Program-made: the position numbers and the translations under genes
Source: Bacteroidales bacterium KHT7
Lineage (GTDB): Bacteria > Bacteroidota > Bacteroidia > Bacteroidales > Bacteroidaceae
DNA length: 43,014 nucleotides
Direction: 5' to 3'
Assembly (NCBI GenBank): GCA_900102385.1
Contig: FNBQ01000030.1
Span: 1-43,014, forward strand
Shown: piece after piece, positions 28,227-38,220 of the stretch
Position numbering within the stretch: the stretch's first letter is position 1
Layout of the letters: every line of letters begins with the position of its first letter
The notes under the pieces: model-generated
What the model was told of the DNA's origin: nothing
What the model saw: only the letters and a program-made list of their open reading frames with translations
The model's database searches: none

Positions 28227-30056
28227 ATGCGTAAGATTTTATTATCGATTATTGCATTGTGCATTTCAGGCGCAACTTTTGCTTCGCGTCCGCTGAAAGG
28301 ATTTAGAACACACGTTCAGAGTGATGGAAAGACAATTAACATCCAACCAACCGGAAACTCGATATCCGGATTCTACGTTACAAACGACGACTTTGCCCTC
28401 TACTCGGTCGATGGCGATTTCTTCTACGCATATCTCGATGCCGAAGGAAACTTCAAGAACAGCGGCATTTTGGCGCACAACAAGGAAGAGCGCACCGAGG
28501 CCGAAAACGAACTTCTGAAAGGCAGCGAATATCAGAACGTGTCATCGCGTTTTGAATATGAGCCTGAGACATACAGATTGCCACAGAGCAAAGCAACAAG
28601 AGGCATTGGCTCTACCGATTTGGCTACAATTAAATGCACTGGCAGCCCAAAAGTTTTGGTTGTGCTTGTAGACTTCAGCGATGTTCAGTTCTGCACAGAG
28701 GAAGTTGCAGGCATAGATTCTTATACCTACTACAACACAATGTTGAACTTTACTGACCCTGCTGGCAATGCCGATTCTACTTACTTCAAAAAAACTTATA
28801 ACACAGGAAGCGTACAGCAATATTTCATAGACCAGAGCGGTGGCAAGTTCAAGCCCGTTTTCGATGTTTACAGCAAGATTTACAGAGCAAATAATCCTGC
28901 AACATACTACGGTAAAAACTACGGTGATACGCCAGACAAATATCTCATAACTCTAAGAAGCGAAGTTGCCGCATTTTTGAAAAATGAAGGTGTTGACCTT
29001 TCGCAATACGATGCCGACAAAGACGGTGTAGTTGACTGTCTGCTTACTTATCTCGCAGGACCAAGTGAGACAACAGGCGGTTCAAGTGACTACTTGAAGA
29101 ACAAGTGTGTTTCGGGTAATTCATATTCAACATGCGGAGTGTACAAAATCAACACCACGATTTTTGCCAACGAAATGTATTATGATAGTAACAAACGTAA
29201 AATAATAGAAGGCATCGGAACTACATGCCATGAGTTCTCTCATGCACTCGGATTGCCCGATTTTTATTATTGCGACAACACTATATATTTCGGACTTGAC
29301 TATTGGAGTGTGATGGATTATGGTTTGTATGGTGCCAATAGTTCTAAAATCCCCGGCAGTTTTCCTGTCGGCTATACAGCCTACGAAAAAGAATTTATGG
29401 GCTGGACTACCATTGAAGAATTGACTGAAGGCTACCGCGAATTCAAAAATCTGAAATCTGTAGCCGCTGGCGGAAAGGCATACCGCGTTACCAACCCTGC
29501 AAATACAAATGAATATCTTATTCTCGAAAGTCGACAAAATGACAATTGGTATCTACTAAGAAGTGGTTTGCAGATTATGAAGGTAAAATACGACTACGAT
29601 AAGTGGACGAAAAATAGAGTAAACAGTTATGCAGATCAACTTTGTACGCTTATTCCTGCCGACGGGGAGCTTACAATTCCAAAATCAAACTCCACAGAAG
29701 ATGAAGATGCCTACTACAAGATCAGTTTGATTGGAGACTTGTTCCCTATAGAGGAAAGTTTAGCAAACAAATATAAACAACTGTCAACAGTAACAGAATT
29801 TGTACCAACAGACGAGAGTTTGTTTTACTATAAATTCCCTATCAGAAACATCACTAGAGACAAAACAGCCATGACAGTTTCATTCACCATCGGAAACAAT
29901 CCTACTGGTGTAGACGCAGCAAACGCAGCGGCTCTCGTAGATGTCTACGACGTAAACGGAATCAGACTGCGCAAGGATGTAGAAGCCGGCACAGCAATCG
30001 ACAATCTGCCAGAGGGCATCTACATCGTAGGAGGTAAGAAGGTAATAAAAAGATAA
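28227..30056 (+). CDS. Secreted M6-family zinc metalloprotease
   Basis: 609 residues. Signal peptide (IIALCISGATFAS). A propeptide-like region is followed by VLVVLVDFSD, the usual start of the M6 catalytic domain. The zinc site is His335-Glu336-His339 within HEFSHALGLPDFY (HExxHxxGxxD). YDADKDGVVD is a calcium-loop-like motif, and YWSVMDYG supplies the Met-turn region. The last 45 residues (VDVYDVNGIRLR ... IYIVGGKKVIKR) resemble the C-terminal sorting tails of proteins secreted by the type IX system in Prevotella. It degrades proteins outside the cell; it is not an obvious part of glycan degradation. It has its own promoter and terminator and AT-richer codons, like the acyltransferase before it. 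Confidence 0.85.
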   Translation: MRKILLSIIALCISGATFASRPLKGFRTHVQSDGKTINIQPTGNSISGFYVTNDDFALYSVDGDFFYAYLDAEGNFKNSGILAHNKEERTEAENELLKGSEYQNVSSRFEYEPETYRLPQSKATRGIGSTDLATIKCTGSPKVLVVLVDFSDVQFCTEEVAGIDSYTYYNTMLNFTDPAGNADSTYFKKTYNTGSVQQYFIDQSGGKFKPVFDVYSKIYRANNPATYYGKNYGDTPDKYLITLRSEVAAFLKNEGVDLSQYDADKDGVVDCLLTYLAGPSETTGGSSDYLKNKCVSGNSYSTCGVYKINTTIFANEMYYDSNKRKIIEGIGTTCHEFSHALGLPDFYYCDNTIYFGLDYWSVMDYGLYGANSSKIPGSFPVGYTAYEKEFMGWTTIEELTEGYREFKNLKSVAAGGKAYRVTNPANTNEYLILESRQNDNWYLLRSGLQIMKVKYDYDKWTKNRVNSYADQLCTLIPADGELTIPKSNSTEDEDAYYKISLIGDLFPIEESLANKYKQLSTVTEFVPTDESLFYYKFPIRNITRDKTAMTVSFTIGNNPTGVDAANAAALVDVYDVNGIRLRKDVEAGTAIDNLPEGIYIVGGKKVIKR

Positions 30057-30071
30057 CAAATCAGACTAAAT

Positions 30072-30125
30072 AAAGACAGTACGCTTGTGAAAAACATTAC
30101 GGGCGTATTGTCTTTTATTTTTTTC
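30072..30125 (+). terminator. Terminator after the M6 peptidase gene
   Basis: AAGACAGTACGC pairs with GCGTATTGTCTT (one G-T wobble), followed by a T-rich tail. Confidence 0.8.
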
Positions 30126-30189
30126 AAAACGAAATAAAAACTAAAGGTAAAGTCTTTATATACAGACATAAAATTACTAATTAAGAACC

Positions 30190-32679
30190 ATGAAAGTTAA
30201 AAATTACATTAAACATGCAACGATTGCAGCCTTGCTCACGATAAGCAATGCCACCCAAGCACAAGACTATCGGCTATGGTACAATCGTCCTGCCGAGCGA
30301 TGGACAGAATCGCTGCCGCTTGGAAACGGACGACTGGGAGCGATGGTATTCGGCAATCCGCTCGTTGAGCATCTGCAACTGAATGAAGAGACAATTTGGG
30401 CAGGACGACCAAACGGCAATGCCAACAAAGACGCTTTGGAATGGATTCCGAAGATACGCGAAATGGTGTTTGCCGGCAACTTTGCCGAGGCACAGAAGGC
30501 TGCCACGCAGCACGTTAAGTCGGCAACAAATCAGGGAATGCCCTACCAGTCGTTCGGCGACCTTCACATCAGTTTCAGCAACCAAAGCAACTACACCGAT
30601 TATTATCGCGAACTGAGTCTCGACTCGGCCCGCACACTCGTTACATACAAGTGCAATGGCACAAACTATCGTCGCGAAACGCTCACATCGTTTACCGACG
30701 ACCTCGTTGTAATGCACATCTCTGCCGACAAGAAGCAGAGCATCACGTTTCAGGCAATGTTCACAAGTCCGCATCAGGATGTAAACAAGTTCTGTACCGA
30801 ATCGGGCATTGCCATGAGCGGCGTTTCGAGTTGGCACGAAGGTCTGAAGGGAAAGGTTCAGTTTCAGGGCATTGCCAAGGCCTATGCCGATGGCGGACGG
30901 GTGACGGCTCGCGACGGCGTGCTGTCGGTCGAGAACGCAAACGATGTTGTTCTGGTTGTTTCGATAGGCACAAACTTCAAGAACTACAAGAGCATCGACG
31001 GAAACGCTGCCGAGAGATGCCTCGGCTTTCTGAAAGAGGCCGAGAAGAAGTATGCCAACACATCGGCTAGCCAGATGTTCTGGAAGATGAAGCAAAGCCA
31101 TTTCGACTTCTACAACAAGCAGATAAGCACATCAGACCTCAATCTGGGCGAGAACAAATACAAAAATGTTCCGACAGACGAGCGCATTGCCAACTTCAAG
31201 CAGACGCACGACTCGCATCTGGTGGCAACATACTACAAGTTTGGCCGTTACCTGCTTATAAGTTGTTCGCAGTCGGGCGGTCAGCCTGCCAATCTGCAAG
31301 GCATCTGGTGCGACAAGTTATTCCCGTCGTGGGACAGCAAGTACACCTGCAACATCAATCTCGAGATGAACTACTGGCCGTCTGAGGTTACTCAGCTTAC
31401 GCACCTCAACCAGCCGCTCTTCAAACTAATCGAGGAGATTTACGAAACCGGGCAGGAAACGGCTAAGATTATGTATGGCTGCAAGAGGCCGGGCAGTTGG
31501 GTTCTGCATCACAACACCGACATCTGGCGCGTTACCGGAGCAATAGACAACTCGCCTTCGGGAATGTGGATGAGCGGCGCGGCATGGCTCAGTTCACACC
31601 TGTGGCAGCACTATCTGTACACCGGCGACAAGGATTTTCTGGCTAAATACTATCCGATAATGAAGGGTGCGGCTCAGTTCTTTGCCGAGACGATGGTCAT
31701 AGACCCTAACACAAAATATCTTGTGGTTGCACCAAGCAACTCGCCCGAGAACACTCACATGGGTAGCAACAAAAAGTACACAATCGCATCGGGCTGCACA
31801 ATGGACAATCAACTTGTATGCGAGTTGTGGAACACCATCATTGCCGCATCCAAGATTCTTAACTGTGATGCCGATTTTGCATCGGAACTTGCCGGGCTGA
31901 AGAAGAAGATGGCTCCGGTGCAGATTGGCAAGTGGGGACAACTCCAGGAGTGGATGTACGACTGGGACGACCCTTCGGACAATCACCGCCACATCTCGCA
32001 TCTGTACGGTCTGTTTCCAAGTTATCAGATATCGCCTTACCGCACTCCCGAACTGTTCGATGCAGCACGCACAACACTCATTCACCGCGGCGACATATCA
32101 ACAGGCTGGGCAATGGGCTGGCGCGTGTGCTTCTGGGCACGACTGCTCGACGGCGACCATGCCTACAAACTAATCGAGAATCAACTCACGCTTGTGCGCA
32201 ACGAGCCTAAGAAGGGCGGAACTTATCCGAATATGTTCGATGCTCACCCACCATTCCAGATTGACGGTAACTTTGGCTGCACCGCCGGAATTGCCGAGAT
32301 GCTGATGCAGAGTTACGACGGCTTCATCTATCTTCTGCCAGCCCTGCCTTCGGTTTGGAAGGATGGCGAGATTAAGGGTTTGAAGGCGCGCGGCGGCTTC
32401 GTCATCGACATGAGCTGGAAGAACGGCAAGATAAGCCGACTCGAAATAACATCAACCCTTGGCGGAAACTGCCGTCTGCGCTCACTCAGCAAACTGTCGG
32501 GCAGCGGACTGAAAGCGGCTCGCGGCAACAATCCGAACCCTCTGTTCCAAATTCCCGAAGGATTGGGCATGAAGAACAATTCGCAGGTTGAGTTGAAGCC
32601 GACTGGCGTAAAGGACACTTATCTTTACGACCTCGGCACGAAAAAAGGAAAGAAATATGTAATTATAGGTAAAAACTAA
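30190..32679 (+). CDS. GH95 alpha-L-fucosidase/alpha-L-galactosidase
   Basis: 829 residues with a signal peptide ending at ATQAQ. The GH95 N-terminal beta domain is obvious ([30 protein letters not shown]). In the catalytic (alpha/alpha)6 domain the expected residues sit in [14 protein letters not shown] (Asn), HHNTDIWRV, and [19 protein letters not shown] (Asp). GH95 cleaves alpha-1,2-linked L-fucose or L-galactose. In the RG-II system of Bacteroides a GH95 removes the terminal L-galactose of side chain A, which fits this cluster. First gene of a second hydrolase operon: the next gene starts seven bases after its stop. Confidence 0.93.
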   Translation: MKVKNYIKHATIAALLTISNATQAQDYRLWYNRPAERWTESLPLGNGRLGAMVFGNPLVEHLQLNEETIWAGRPNGNANKDALEWIPKIREMVFAGNFAEAQKAATQHVKSATNQGMPYQSFGDLHISFSNQSNYTDYYRELSLDSARTLVTYKCNGTNYRRETLTSFTDDLVVMHISADKKQSITFQAMFTSPHQDVNKFCTESGIAMSGVSSWHEGLKGKVQFQGIAKAYADGGRVTARDGVLSVENANDVVLVVSIGTNFKNYKSIDGNAAERCLGFLKEAEKKYANTSASQMFWKMKQSHFDFYNKQISTSDLNLGENKYKNVPTDERIANFKQTHDSHLVATYYKFGRYLLISCSQSGGQPANLQGIWCDKLFPSWDSKYTCNINLEMNYWPSEVTQLTHLNQPLFKLIEEIYETGQETAKIMYGCKRPGSWVLHHNTDIWRVTGAIDNSPSGMWMSGAAWLSSHLWQHYLYTGDKDFLAKYYPIMKGAAQFFAETMVIDPNTKYLVVAPSNSPENTHMGSNKKYTIASGCTMDNQLVCELWNTIIAASKILNCDADFASELAGLKKKMAPVQIGKWGQLQEWMYDWDDPSDNHRHISHLYGLFPSYQISPYRTPELFDAARTTLIHRGDISTGWAMGWRVCFWARLLDGDHAYKLIENQLTLVRNEPKKGGTYPNMFDAHPPFQIDGNFGCTAGIAEMLMQSYDGFIYLLPALPSVWKDGEIKGLKARGGFVIDMSWKNGKISRLEITSTLGGNCRLRSLSKLSGSGLKAARGNNPNPLFQIPEGLGMKNNSQVELKPTGVKDTYLYDLGTKKGKKYVIIGKN

Positions 32680-32685
32680 AAAAGA

Positions 32686-34128
32686 ATGAATTCTAAACTT
32701 AAACAAATGCTCTGCGCTGCCCTGCTGATGATGGGAATGACTGCAAGCGCAGCACCTTCGAAAAACGAAATTCCATGGAAGAACGGCGACCTGCGCGTTA
32801 GCGACAACCACCGCTACCTTCAGAACGGCGACAAGCCTTTCTTCTGGCTGGGCGAGACGGGATGGCTTCTTCCCGAGCGTCTCGACCGCGACGAGGCTCA
32901 ATACTACTTGGCAAACTGCGCCAAGGCCGGATACAACGTTGTTCAGGTTCAGACAACGAACGCCTGCCCAACCTTCAACGTGTACGGACAGTCGTCTTTC
33001 CCTTTCGGATTCGACTTCAAGAACATAAACCGCCCCGGCATCTACGGCTACTGGGACCACATGGACTACATCATCAAGACTGCCGAGAGATACGGCATCT
33101 ACATAGCAATGGTGTGTATCTGGGGCTCGCAGGTTGAAAACGGAAACTTTGGCGTGGCAGAGGCAAAGGCCTACGGAAAATTCCTTGCCGAAAGATATAA
33201 GGACTACCCTAACATAATCTGGGTTATCGGCGGCGACATCCGCGGAGACAAGAAGCCTGAGGTGTTCAAGACTCTTGCCAACAGCATCAAGGCTATCGAC
33301 AAGAAGCATCTGATGACCTTCCACCCACGCGGCAGAACAACGAGCGCGATGTTCTTTAATAGTGAGAAGTGGCTTGATTTCAATATGTTCCAAAGCGGAC
33401 ACCGCCGATATGGTCAGCGCAACGGCGACGGCGACTACCCTATCGAGGAGAATACCGAAGAGGACAACTGGCGATTCGTAGAGCGCAGTCTGGCAACCGA
33501 GCCTATGAAGCCTGTGCTCGATGCCGAGCCAATCTACGAGTTCATTCCGCAGGGACTGCACAACCCTAAGGAAACGCTGTGGATGGACTACGACGTGCGC
33601 CGCTATGCTTACTGGAGCGTCTTTGCCGGCTCATTCGGCCACACATACGGTCACAACAACATAATGCAGATGATAAAGCCGGGCGTAATAGGCAGTTACG
33701 GAGCCGACGGCTCGGTAAAGCCTTGGTACGAGGCGATGAAAGACCCGGGCTTCTCGCAGATGATTCATCTGAAAAAACTGATGCTTGCCTTCCCATTCTT
33801 TGAGCGCGTACCAGACCAGAGCGTCATCGCAGGCACAAACGGCGAGCGTTACGACCGTGCCATCGCAACCCGAGGCAACGACTATCTGCTTGTTTACAAC
33901 TATACAGGAAGACCAATGCAGATTGACCTTTCGAAGATAAGCGGAAGCAAGAAAAACGTATGGTGGTACAACACAAAGAACGGTCAACTTACATACATCG
34001 GCGAGTTCGACAGCAAGGTTGTGGCTTTCCAGCACGACAGCGGCTATTGCAGCGGCAACGACCAAGTGCTCATTGCCATCGACTCGGCTGCCGACTACAT
34101 CAAGAAAGACTGGACTCAGATTCCTTGA
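32686..34128 (+). CDS. GH140-type apiosidase
   Basis: 480 residues with a signal peptide (MMGMTASA). The (beta/alpha)8 domain opens with NGDKPFFWLGETGW, typical of the DUF4038 apiosidase-like family. The expected catalytic pair is Asp184 (VIGGDIRGD) and Glu281 (VLDAEPIYE). The last about 95 residues (DYLLVYNYTGRPMQIDLSK ... VWWYNTKNG) are the C-terminal beta-sandwich of this family. GH140 cuts the apiose-galacturonate bond and releases RG-II side chains A and B from the backbone. It is the most substrate-diagnostic gene of the cluster, placed between GH95 and the GH78-sialidase fusion in one operon. Confidence 0.88.
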   Translation: MNSKLKQMLCAALLMMGMTASAAPSKNEIPWKNGDLRVSDNHRYLQNGDKPFFWLGETGWLLPERLDRDEAQYYLANCAKAGYNVVQVQTTNACPTFNVYGQSSFPFGFDFKNINRPGIYGYWDHMDYIIKTAERYGIYIAMVCIWGSQVENGNFGVAEAKAYGKFLAERYKDYPNIIWVIGGDIRGDKKPEVFKTLANSIKAIDKKHLMTFHPRGRTTSAMFFNSEKWLDFNMFQSGHRRYGQRNGDGDYPIEENTEEDNWRFVERSLATEPMKPVLDAEPIYEFIPQGLHNPKETLWMDYDVRRYAYWSVFAGSFGHTYGHNNIMQMIKPGVIGSYGADGSVKPWYEAMKDPGFSQMIHLKKLMLAFPFFERVPDQSVIAGTNGERYDRAIATRGNDYLLVYNYTGRPMQIDLSKISGSKKNVWWYNTKNGQLTYIGEFDSKVVAFQHDSGYCSGNDQVLIAIDSAADYIKKDWTQIP

Positions 34129-34162
34129 TTCCTACTGAAGAAACCAAGTTATCAATAAGAAA

Positions 34163-37100
34163 ATGAAAAGATTAACTATACTTTTACTCATCGTCATCGC
34201 GACTGCACACATCGCCGTGGCAAAGCCCAAAAGCCCGTCGCTATGGGTTGGCAGCCTCAAAGTTGAGCAGATGAGCAGTCCGATGGGCATCGATGCCCGC
34301 CATCCGCGTCTGAGTTGGGTTATCGGCTCAACTCTGAACGACGTAAGGCAGACAGCCTACGAGATTATCGTGGCATCATCAGCCGAAAAACTTGCCAAGG
34401 ACGAGGGCGACATCTGGTCGTCGGGCAAGGTAGAGAGCGACTCATCTGTGCTCGTGGGCTACAAGGGCGCGCCGCTGAAAAGCAATCAGCGATGCTACTG
34501 GAAGGTGCGCGTCTACACCACCAAGGGCAACACGCCGTGGAGCGCGCCATCAATGTGGAGCATGGGTCTGCTTACCGAGAACGACTGGACTTCGCGTTGG
34601 ATTGGCTTAGACCGCGCCATGGGCTGGGAAAGCGAGACTCAGTGGAGTCGTCTGGCAGCGCGCTATCTCCGCAAGGAATTCAAGCTGAAGGAAGGCAAGA
34701 CGATGAAGCAGGCAACGCTGCACATCTGCGGTCTGGGCATGTACGAGGCGTTCATCAACGGACAGAAGGTGGGCGACCGCGTTCTCAACCCTATGCCAAC
34801 AGACTATCGCCGCACGGTTCTGTACAACTCATACGATGTTACAGGGTTGCTTAAGCAGAGCAACGCCATCGGCGTAACACTCGGCAACGGTCGCTTCTAC
34901 ACCATGCGCCAAAACTACAAGCCTTACAAGATAACCAACTTCGGATATCCAAAGATGCGCCTGATGCTCATAGTAGAGTATTCCGACGGAACAACCGAGC
35001 GCATAGGCAGCGACGAGCGTTGGAAACTCTTCTGCAAAGGTCCAATACTCAGCAACAACGAGTACGACGGCGAGGACTACGACGCCAACCGCGAAATGCC
35101 GGGCTGGAGCGAGCCGGGCTTCGACGACAAAGAATGGATGAAGGCACAGCGCGTGTCAATCCCTTACGGCACTCTGCGCGCATCCATGGCGCCGGGCATG
35201 AAGGTGATGGAGCAGATAAAGCCTCAGCGCGTGTTCAAGGCACGCAGCGGCAGCGGCTACATCATTGATATGGGACAGAACATGGCTGGTTGGCTCAAGA
35301 TTAAGGTTCAGTCGGCAGCCAAGGGCGATACAATCCGCCTGCGCTTTGCCGAGACTCTTCAGAAGGACAGCAGTCTGTACATTGCCAACCTGCGCGATGC
35401 CAAGTGCACCGACACATACGTAGCCAACGGCAAGGAGAAGGGTCGCGAGTGGTCGCCTACATTCGTCTACCACGGCTTCCGCTTTGTCGAGGTTACTGGT
35501 CTGAAATACGCTCCGCAGGCTGCCGACTTCACAGGTGAGGTTATTTACGACGAGATGAACGTAATCGGCAACTTTGCCTGCGACAACGATGTTCTGAATC
35601 AGATTTACAAGAATGCTTTCTGGGGCATACGCAGCAACTACAAGGGAATGCCTGTAGACTGCCCTCAGCGCAACGAGCGTCAGCCTTGGCTTGGCGACAG
35701 AACGAAGGGCTCGCTGGGCGAGAGTTTCATCTTCGACAATGCCGCCCTCTACACCAAATGGATGGACGACATCCGCGAGGCACAGCGCGAGGACGGCTGT
35801 ATTCCTGATGTTGCGCCTGCCTTCTGGAACTACTATTCAGACAATGTTACATGGCCTGCCGCCTTCTTCTTTGGCTGCGAGATGCTATACAACCAGTTTG
35901 GCAACAAGCAGCCTATCATCGAGAACTACGCAGCCATGAAGAAGTGGATGCAACACATCTCATCAACCTACACAAAGAACGGACTCATCACGCGCGACAA
36001 ATACGGCGACTGGTGTGTTCCGCCTGAGAAACTGAACCTGATACACAGCGAAGACCCTTCGCGCATTACCGATGGAACGCTTATATCATCGGCATACTAC
36101 ATTGGTCTGCTAAAGATGATGAGCCGCTTTGCCGAGATGCAGAATCTGAAGGACGAGGCGCAGCTCTACCTCAAACAGGCTAACCAGATGGCTGAGGTGT
36201 TCAACTCAACCTTCCTGAAGGTAAAGAAGGGCATGACGCTGCGTCCGGGGCATCCGCTCTATCCCGACAGCATATACTACTCAAACAACACCGTAACGGC
36301 AAACCTTCTGCCTGTGGCATTCGGCATCGTTCCAAGCGAGTATGAAGACGAGGTGGTGAAGAACATCTCTGCCACAACGCTCAACAAGCACAAGGGCGTT
36401 GGTCAGATTGAGTGCGGCGTAATCGGCGTTCAGTGGATATTGCAGCAACTCTGCCAGCACGGCCGTTCAGACTTGGCTTTCCGCCTTGCAAGCAACGACG
36501 ACTATCCTTCGTGGGGATACATGGCAAAGCAGGGCGCAACAACCATCTGGGAACTATGGAACGGCAATACCGCCGACCCTAAGATGAACAGCGGAAACCA
36601 TGTCATGCTTCTGGGCGACCTCATTCCGTTCCTCTATCAGAATCTGGCTGGAATAAGAGCCACAGAGCCGGCATATCATCATATCGACCTCTGTCCGCAG
36701 ACCGACATAGAGAATCTGAGCAAGGTCGATTGCTCATACTCAACTCCTTACGGCGAGGTTGTGAGCAAATGGCACAAGAATCTGCAAAAGATGCACTGGC
36801 AGGTTACTATTCCGTGCAACACTACGGCAACAATCCATCTGCCCGACGGCCGCACCGAAGAGGTCGGCTCAGGCACTCACACATTCGACATCAGTCTGCC
36901 AAAGATAAACGAGGCAGTTACTTGCAGCGAGTTCCTCTACGAGAAAGCACCGTTCAAGGAATGTCATGCAGCAACCGTTGCCGAGACTCCGAAGGGCGAC
37001 CTTGTAGCCACATTCTTCGGCGGAACAAAGGAGCGCAATCCTGATGTCTGCATCTGGGTGTGCCGCAAGCCTAAAGGCTCTGACAAGTGGACAGAACCTC

Positions 37101-38029
37101 AGTTGGTGGCCGACGGAAAATACAGCGCGGTGACTAAGAGTGCATTCCACGAGACAGACAGCGTAACACGCAAGGCATGCTGGAACCCGGTTATCTTCCA
37201 AGTTCCGAAGGGCGACCTTCTGCTGTTCTACAAGATTGGTCTTAACGTAAAGGACTGGACAGGATTCGTTACCCGAAGCAAGGACGGCGGAAAGACTTGG
37301 CAGACTCCTCAGGCTCTTCCTGAGGGCTTCCTTGGTCCTATCAAGAACAAACCTGTAATGGTAGGCGACAAGATTTACTGCCCGTCGAGCACCGAAAACA
37401 AAGGCTGGCGTCTGCACTTCGAGGTAACAGACAAGAAACTGACCAAATGGCAGAAAATCGGTCCTCTGGAGGCTGAGCTGTCGCTTCCTACGGCTGTCAG
37501 AAAGAGCCCTGTAACAACAAAGGACGCTCTCGGCAACAACAAGAACGACCAAGAGGCTGGCGAGGCAATAAAGACGGCAAAGCCTCAGCCAATACTTGCC
37601 ATTCAGCCAAGCATCATGTTCCTAAAAGACGGTCGTCTGAAAGTTCTTGCCCGCACCCGAAACGCTAATCTGGCAACAGCCGAGAGCCACGACAAGGGCA
37701 AGACTTGGAGCAAGGTAACATTGAGCGATTTGCCAAACAATAATAGTGGTACGGATGCCGTTACTCTAAAGGATGGCAGACAGATGCTCATCTACAACGA
37801 TTTTTCAACCATCGATGGCACTCCAAAAGGCCCTCGCACTCCGCTGAGCCTTGCCATAAGCGACGACGGCGAACACTGGCGCAAACTGATGGATTTGGAA
37901 ACAAGCCCTGTGAGTCAGTACTCCTACCCTTCCATCATTCAGGGAAGCGACGGAAAGGTCTACTGCATTTACACATGGCGTCGCCGCCGAATAAAATTCG
38001 TTGAAATAGACTTAAACAAACTCAAATAG
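34163..38029 (+). CDS. GH78 alpha-L-rhamnosidase fused to a C-terminal sialidase-like (BNR) domain
   Basis: 1288 residues with a signal peptide (LLLIVIATAHIAVA). Residues about 25-915 form a full GH78: N-terminal Fn3-like domain (RCYWKVRVYTTKGNTPWS), DCPQRNERQPWLGD (acidic residues on the catalytic helix), GATTIWELWNG, and a C-terminal beta-sandwich (CNTTATIHLPDGR). From about 920 a complete six-bladed sialidase-like domain follows: HAATVAETPKGDLVATFFGG, Asp boxes SKDGGKTW (1039-1046) and SHDKGKTW (1175-1182), and the preceding ARTRNANLA with a candidate carboxylate-binding Arg. Both parts look intact. Known: GH33-like folds act on ulosonic acids. Inference: the pair could remove Rha and then Kdo from RG-II side chain C. 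Last gene of its operon. Confidence 0.85.
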   Translation: MKRLTILLLIVIATAHIAVAKPKSPSLWVGSLKVEQMSSPMGIDARHPRLSWVIGSTLNDVRQTAYEIIVASSAEKLAKDEGDIWSSGKVESDSSVLVGYKGAPLKSNQRCYWKVRVYTTKGNTPWSAPSMWSMGLLTENDWTSRWIGLDRAMGWESETQWSRLAARYLRKEFKLKEGKTMKQATLHICGLGMYEAFINGQKVGDRVLNPMPTDYRRTVLYNSYDVTGLLKQSNAIGVTLGNGRFYTMRQNYKPYKITNFGYPKMRLMLIVEYSDGTTERIGSDERWKLFCKGPILSNNEYDGEDYDANREMPGWSEPGFDDKEWMKAQRVSIPYGTLRASMAPGMKVMEQIKPQRVFKARSGSGYIIDMGQNMAGWLKIKVQSAAKGDTIRLRFAETLQKDSSLYIANLRDAKCTDTYVANGKEKGREWSPTFVYHGFRFVEVTGLKYAPQAADFTGEVIYDEMNVIGNFACDNDVLNQIYKNAFWGIRSNYKGMPVDCPQRNERQPWLGDRTKGSLGESFIFDNAALYTKWMDDIREAQREDGCIPDVAPAFWNYYSDNVTWPAAFFFGCEMLYNQFGNKQPIIENYAAMKKWMQHISSTYTKNGLITRDKYGDWCVPPEKLNLIHSEDPSRITDGTLISSAYYIGLLKMMSRFAEMQNLKDEAQLYLKQANQMAEVFNSTFLKVKKGMTLRPGHPLYPDSIYYSNNTVTANLLPVAFGIVPSEYEDEVVKNISATTLNKHKGVGQIECGVIGVQWILQQLCQHGRSDLAFRLASNDDYPSWGYMAKQGATTIWELWNGNTADPKMNSGNHVMLLGDLIPFLYQNLAGIRATEPAYHHIDLCPQTDIENLSKVDCSYSTPYGEVVSKWHKNLQKMHWQVTIPCNTTATIHLPDGRTEEVGSGTHTFDISLPKINEAVTCSEFLYEKAPFKECHAATVAETPKGDLVATFFGGTKERNPDVCIWVCRKPKGSDKWTEPQLVADGKYSAVTKSAFHETDSVTRKACWNPVIFQVPKGDLLLFYKIGLNVKDWTGFVTRSKDGGKTWQTPQALPEGFLGPIKNKPVMVGDKIYCPSSTENKGWRLHFEVTDKKLTKWQKIGPLEAELSLPTAVRKSPVTTKDALGNNKNDQEAGEAIKTAKPQPILAIQPSIMFLKDGRLKVLARTRNANLATAESHDKGKTWSKVTLSDLPNNNSGTDAVTLKDGRQMLIYNDFSTIDGTPKGPRTPLSLAISDDGEHWRKLMDLETSPVSQYSYPSIIQGSDGKVYCIYTWRRRRIKFVEIDLNKLK

Positions 38030-38040
38030 TAAATACCTTT

Positions 38041-38079
38041 ATCGTGGCGTTGCAGCGACTGTAACGCCACGATTTTTTT
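38041..38079 (+). terminator. Terminator of the hydrolase cluster
   Basis: ATCGTGGCGTT pairs perfectly with AACGCCACGAT, followed by seven T. It closes the second hydrolase operon. Confidence 0.95.
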
Positions 38080-38084
38080 GTACA

Positions 38085-38217
38085 CTATGGAAAGTTGAAA
38101 TTTGGAGAAAGTTGAAAATTTAGGGATGGGGTAGCGTCGAGGTAGTGTCCAAGGTGCGTCCAAGGAAGGTAGAGGGAAGATATACGCAAGGTATATGCAA
38201 AGAATACGATGGGTAGT
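38085..38217 (+). repeat. Composite repeat, copy C: AAGTTGAAA stretch plus 11-bp array
   Basis: After a stretch of GAAAGTTGAAATTT-type sequence, eight consecutive 11-base units run from 38130 to 38217 without indels (for example GGTAGCGTCGA, GGTAGTGTCCA, AGGTGCGTCCA, AGGAAGGTAGA). The units are divergent but stay in register. No head sequence was found here. Confidence 0.7.
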
Positions 38218-38220
38218 CAT

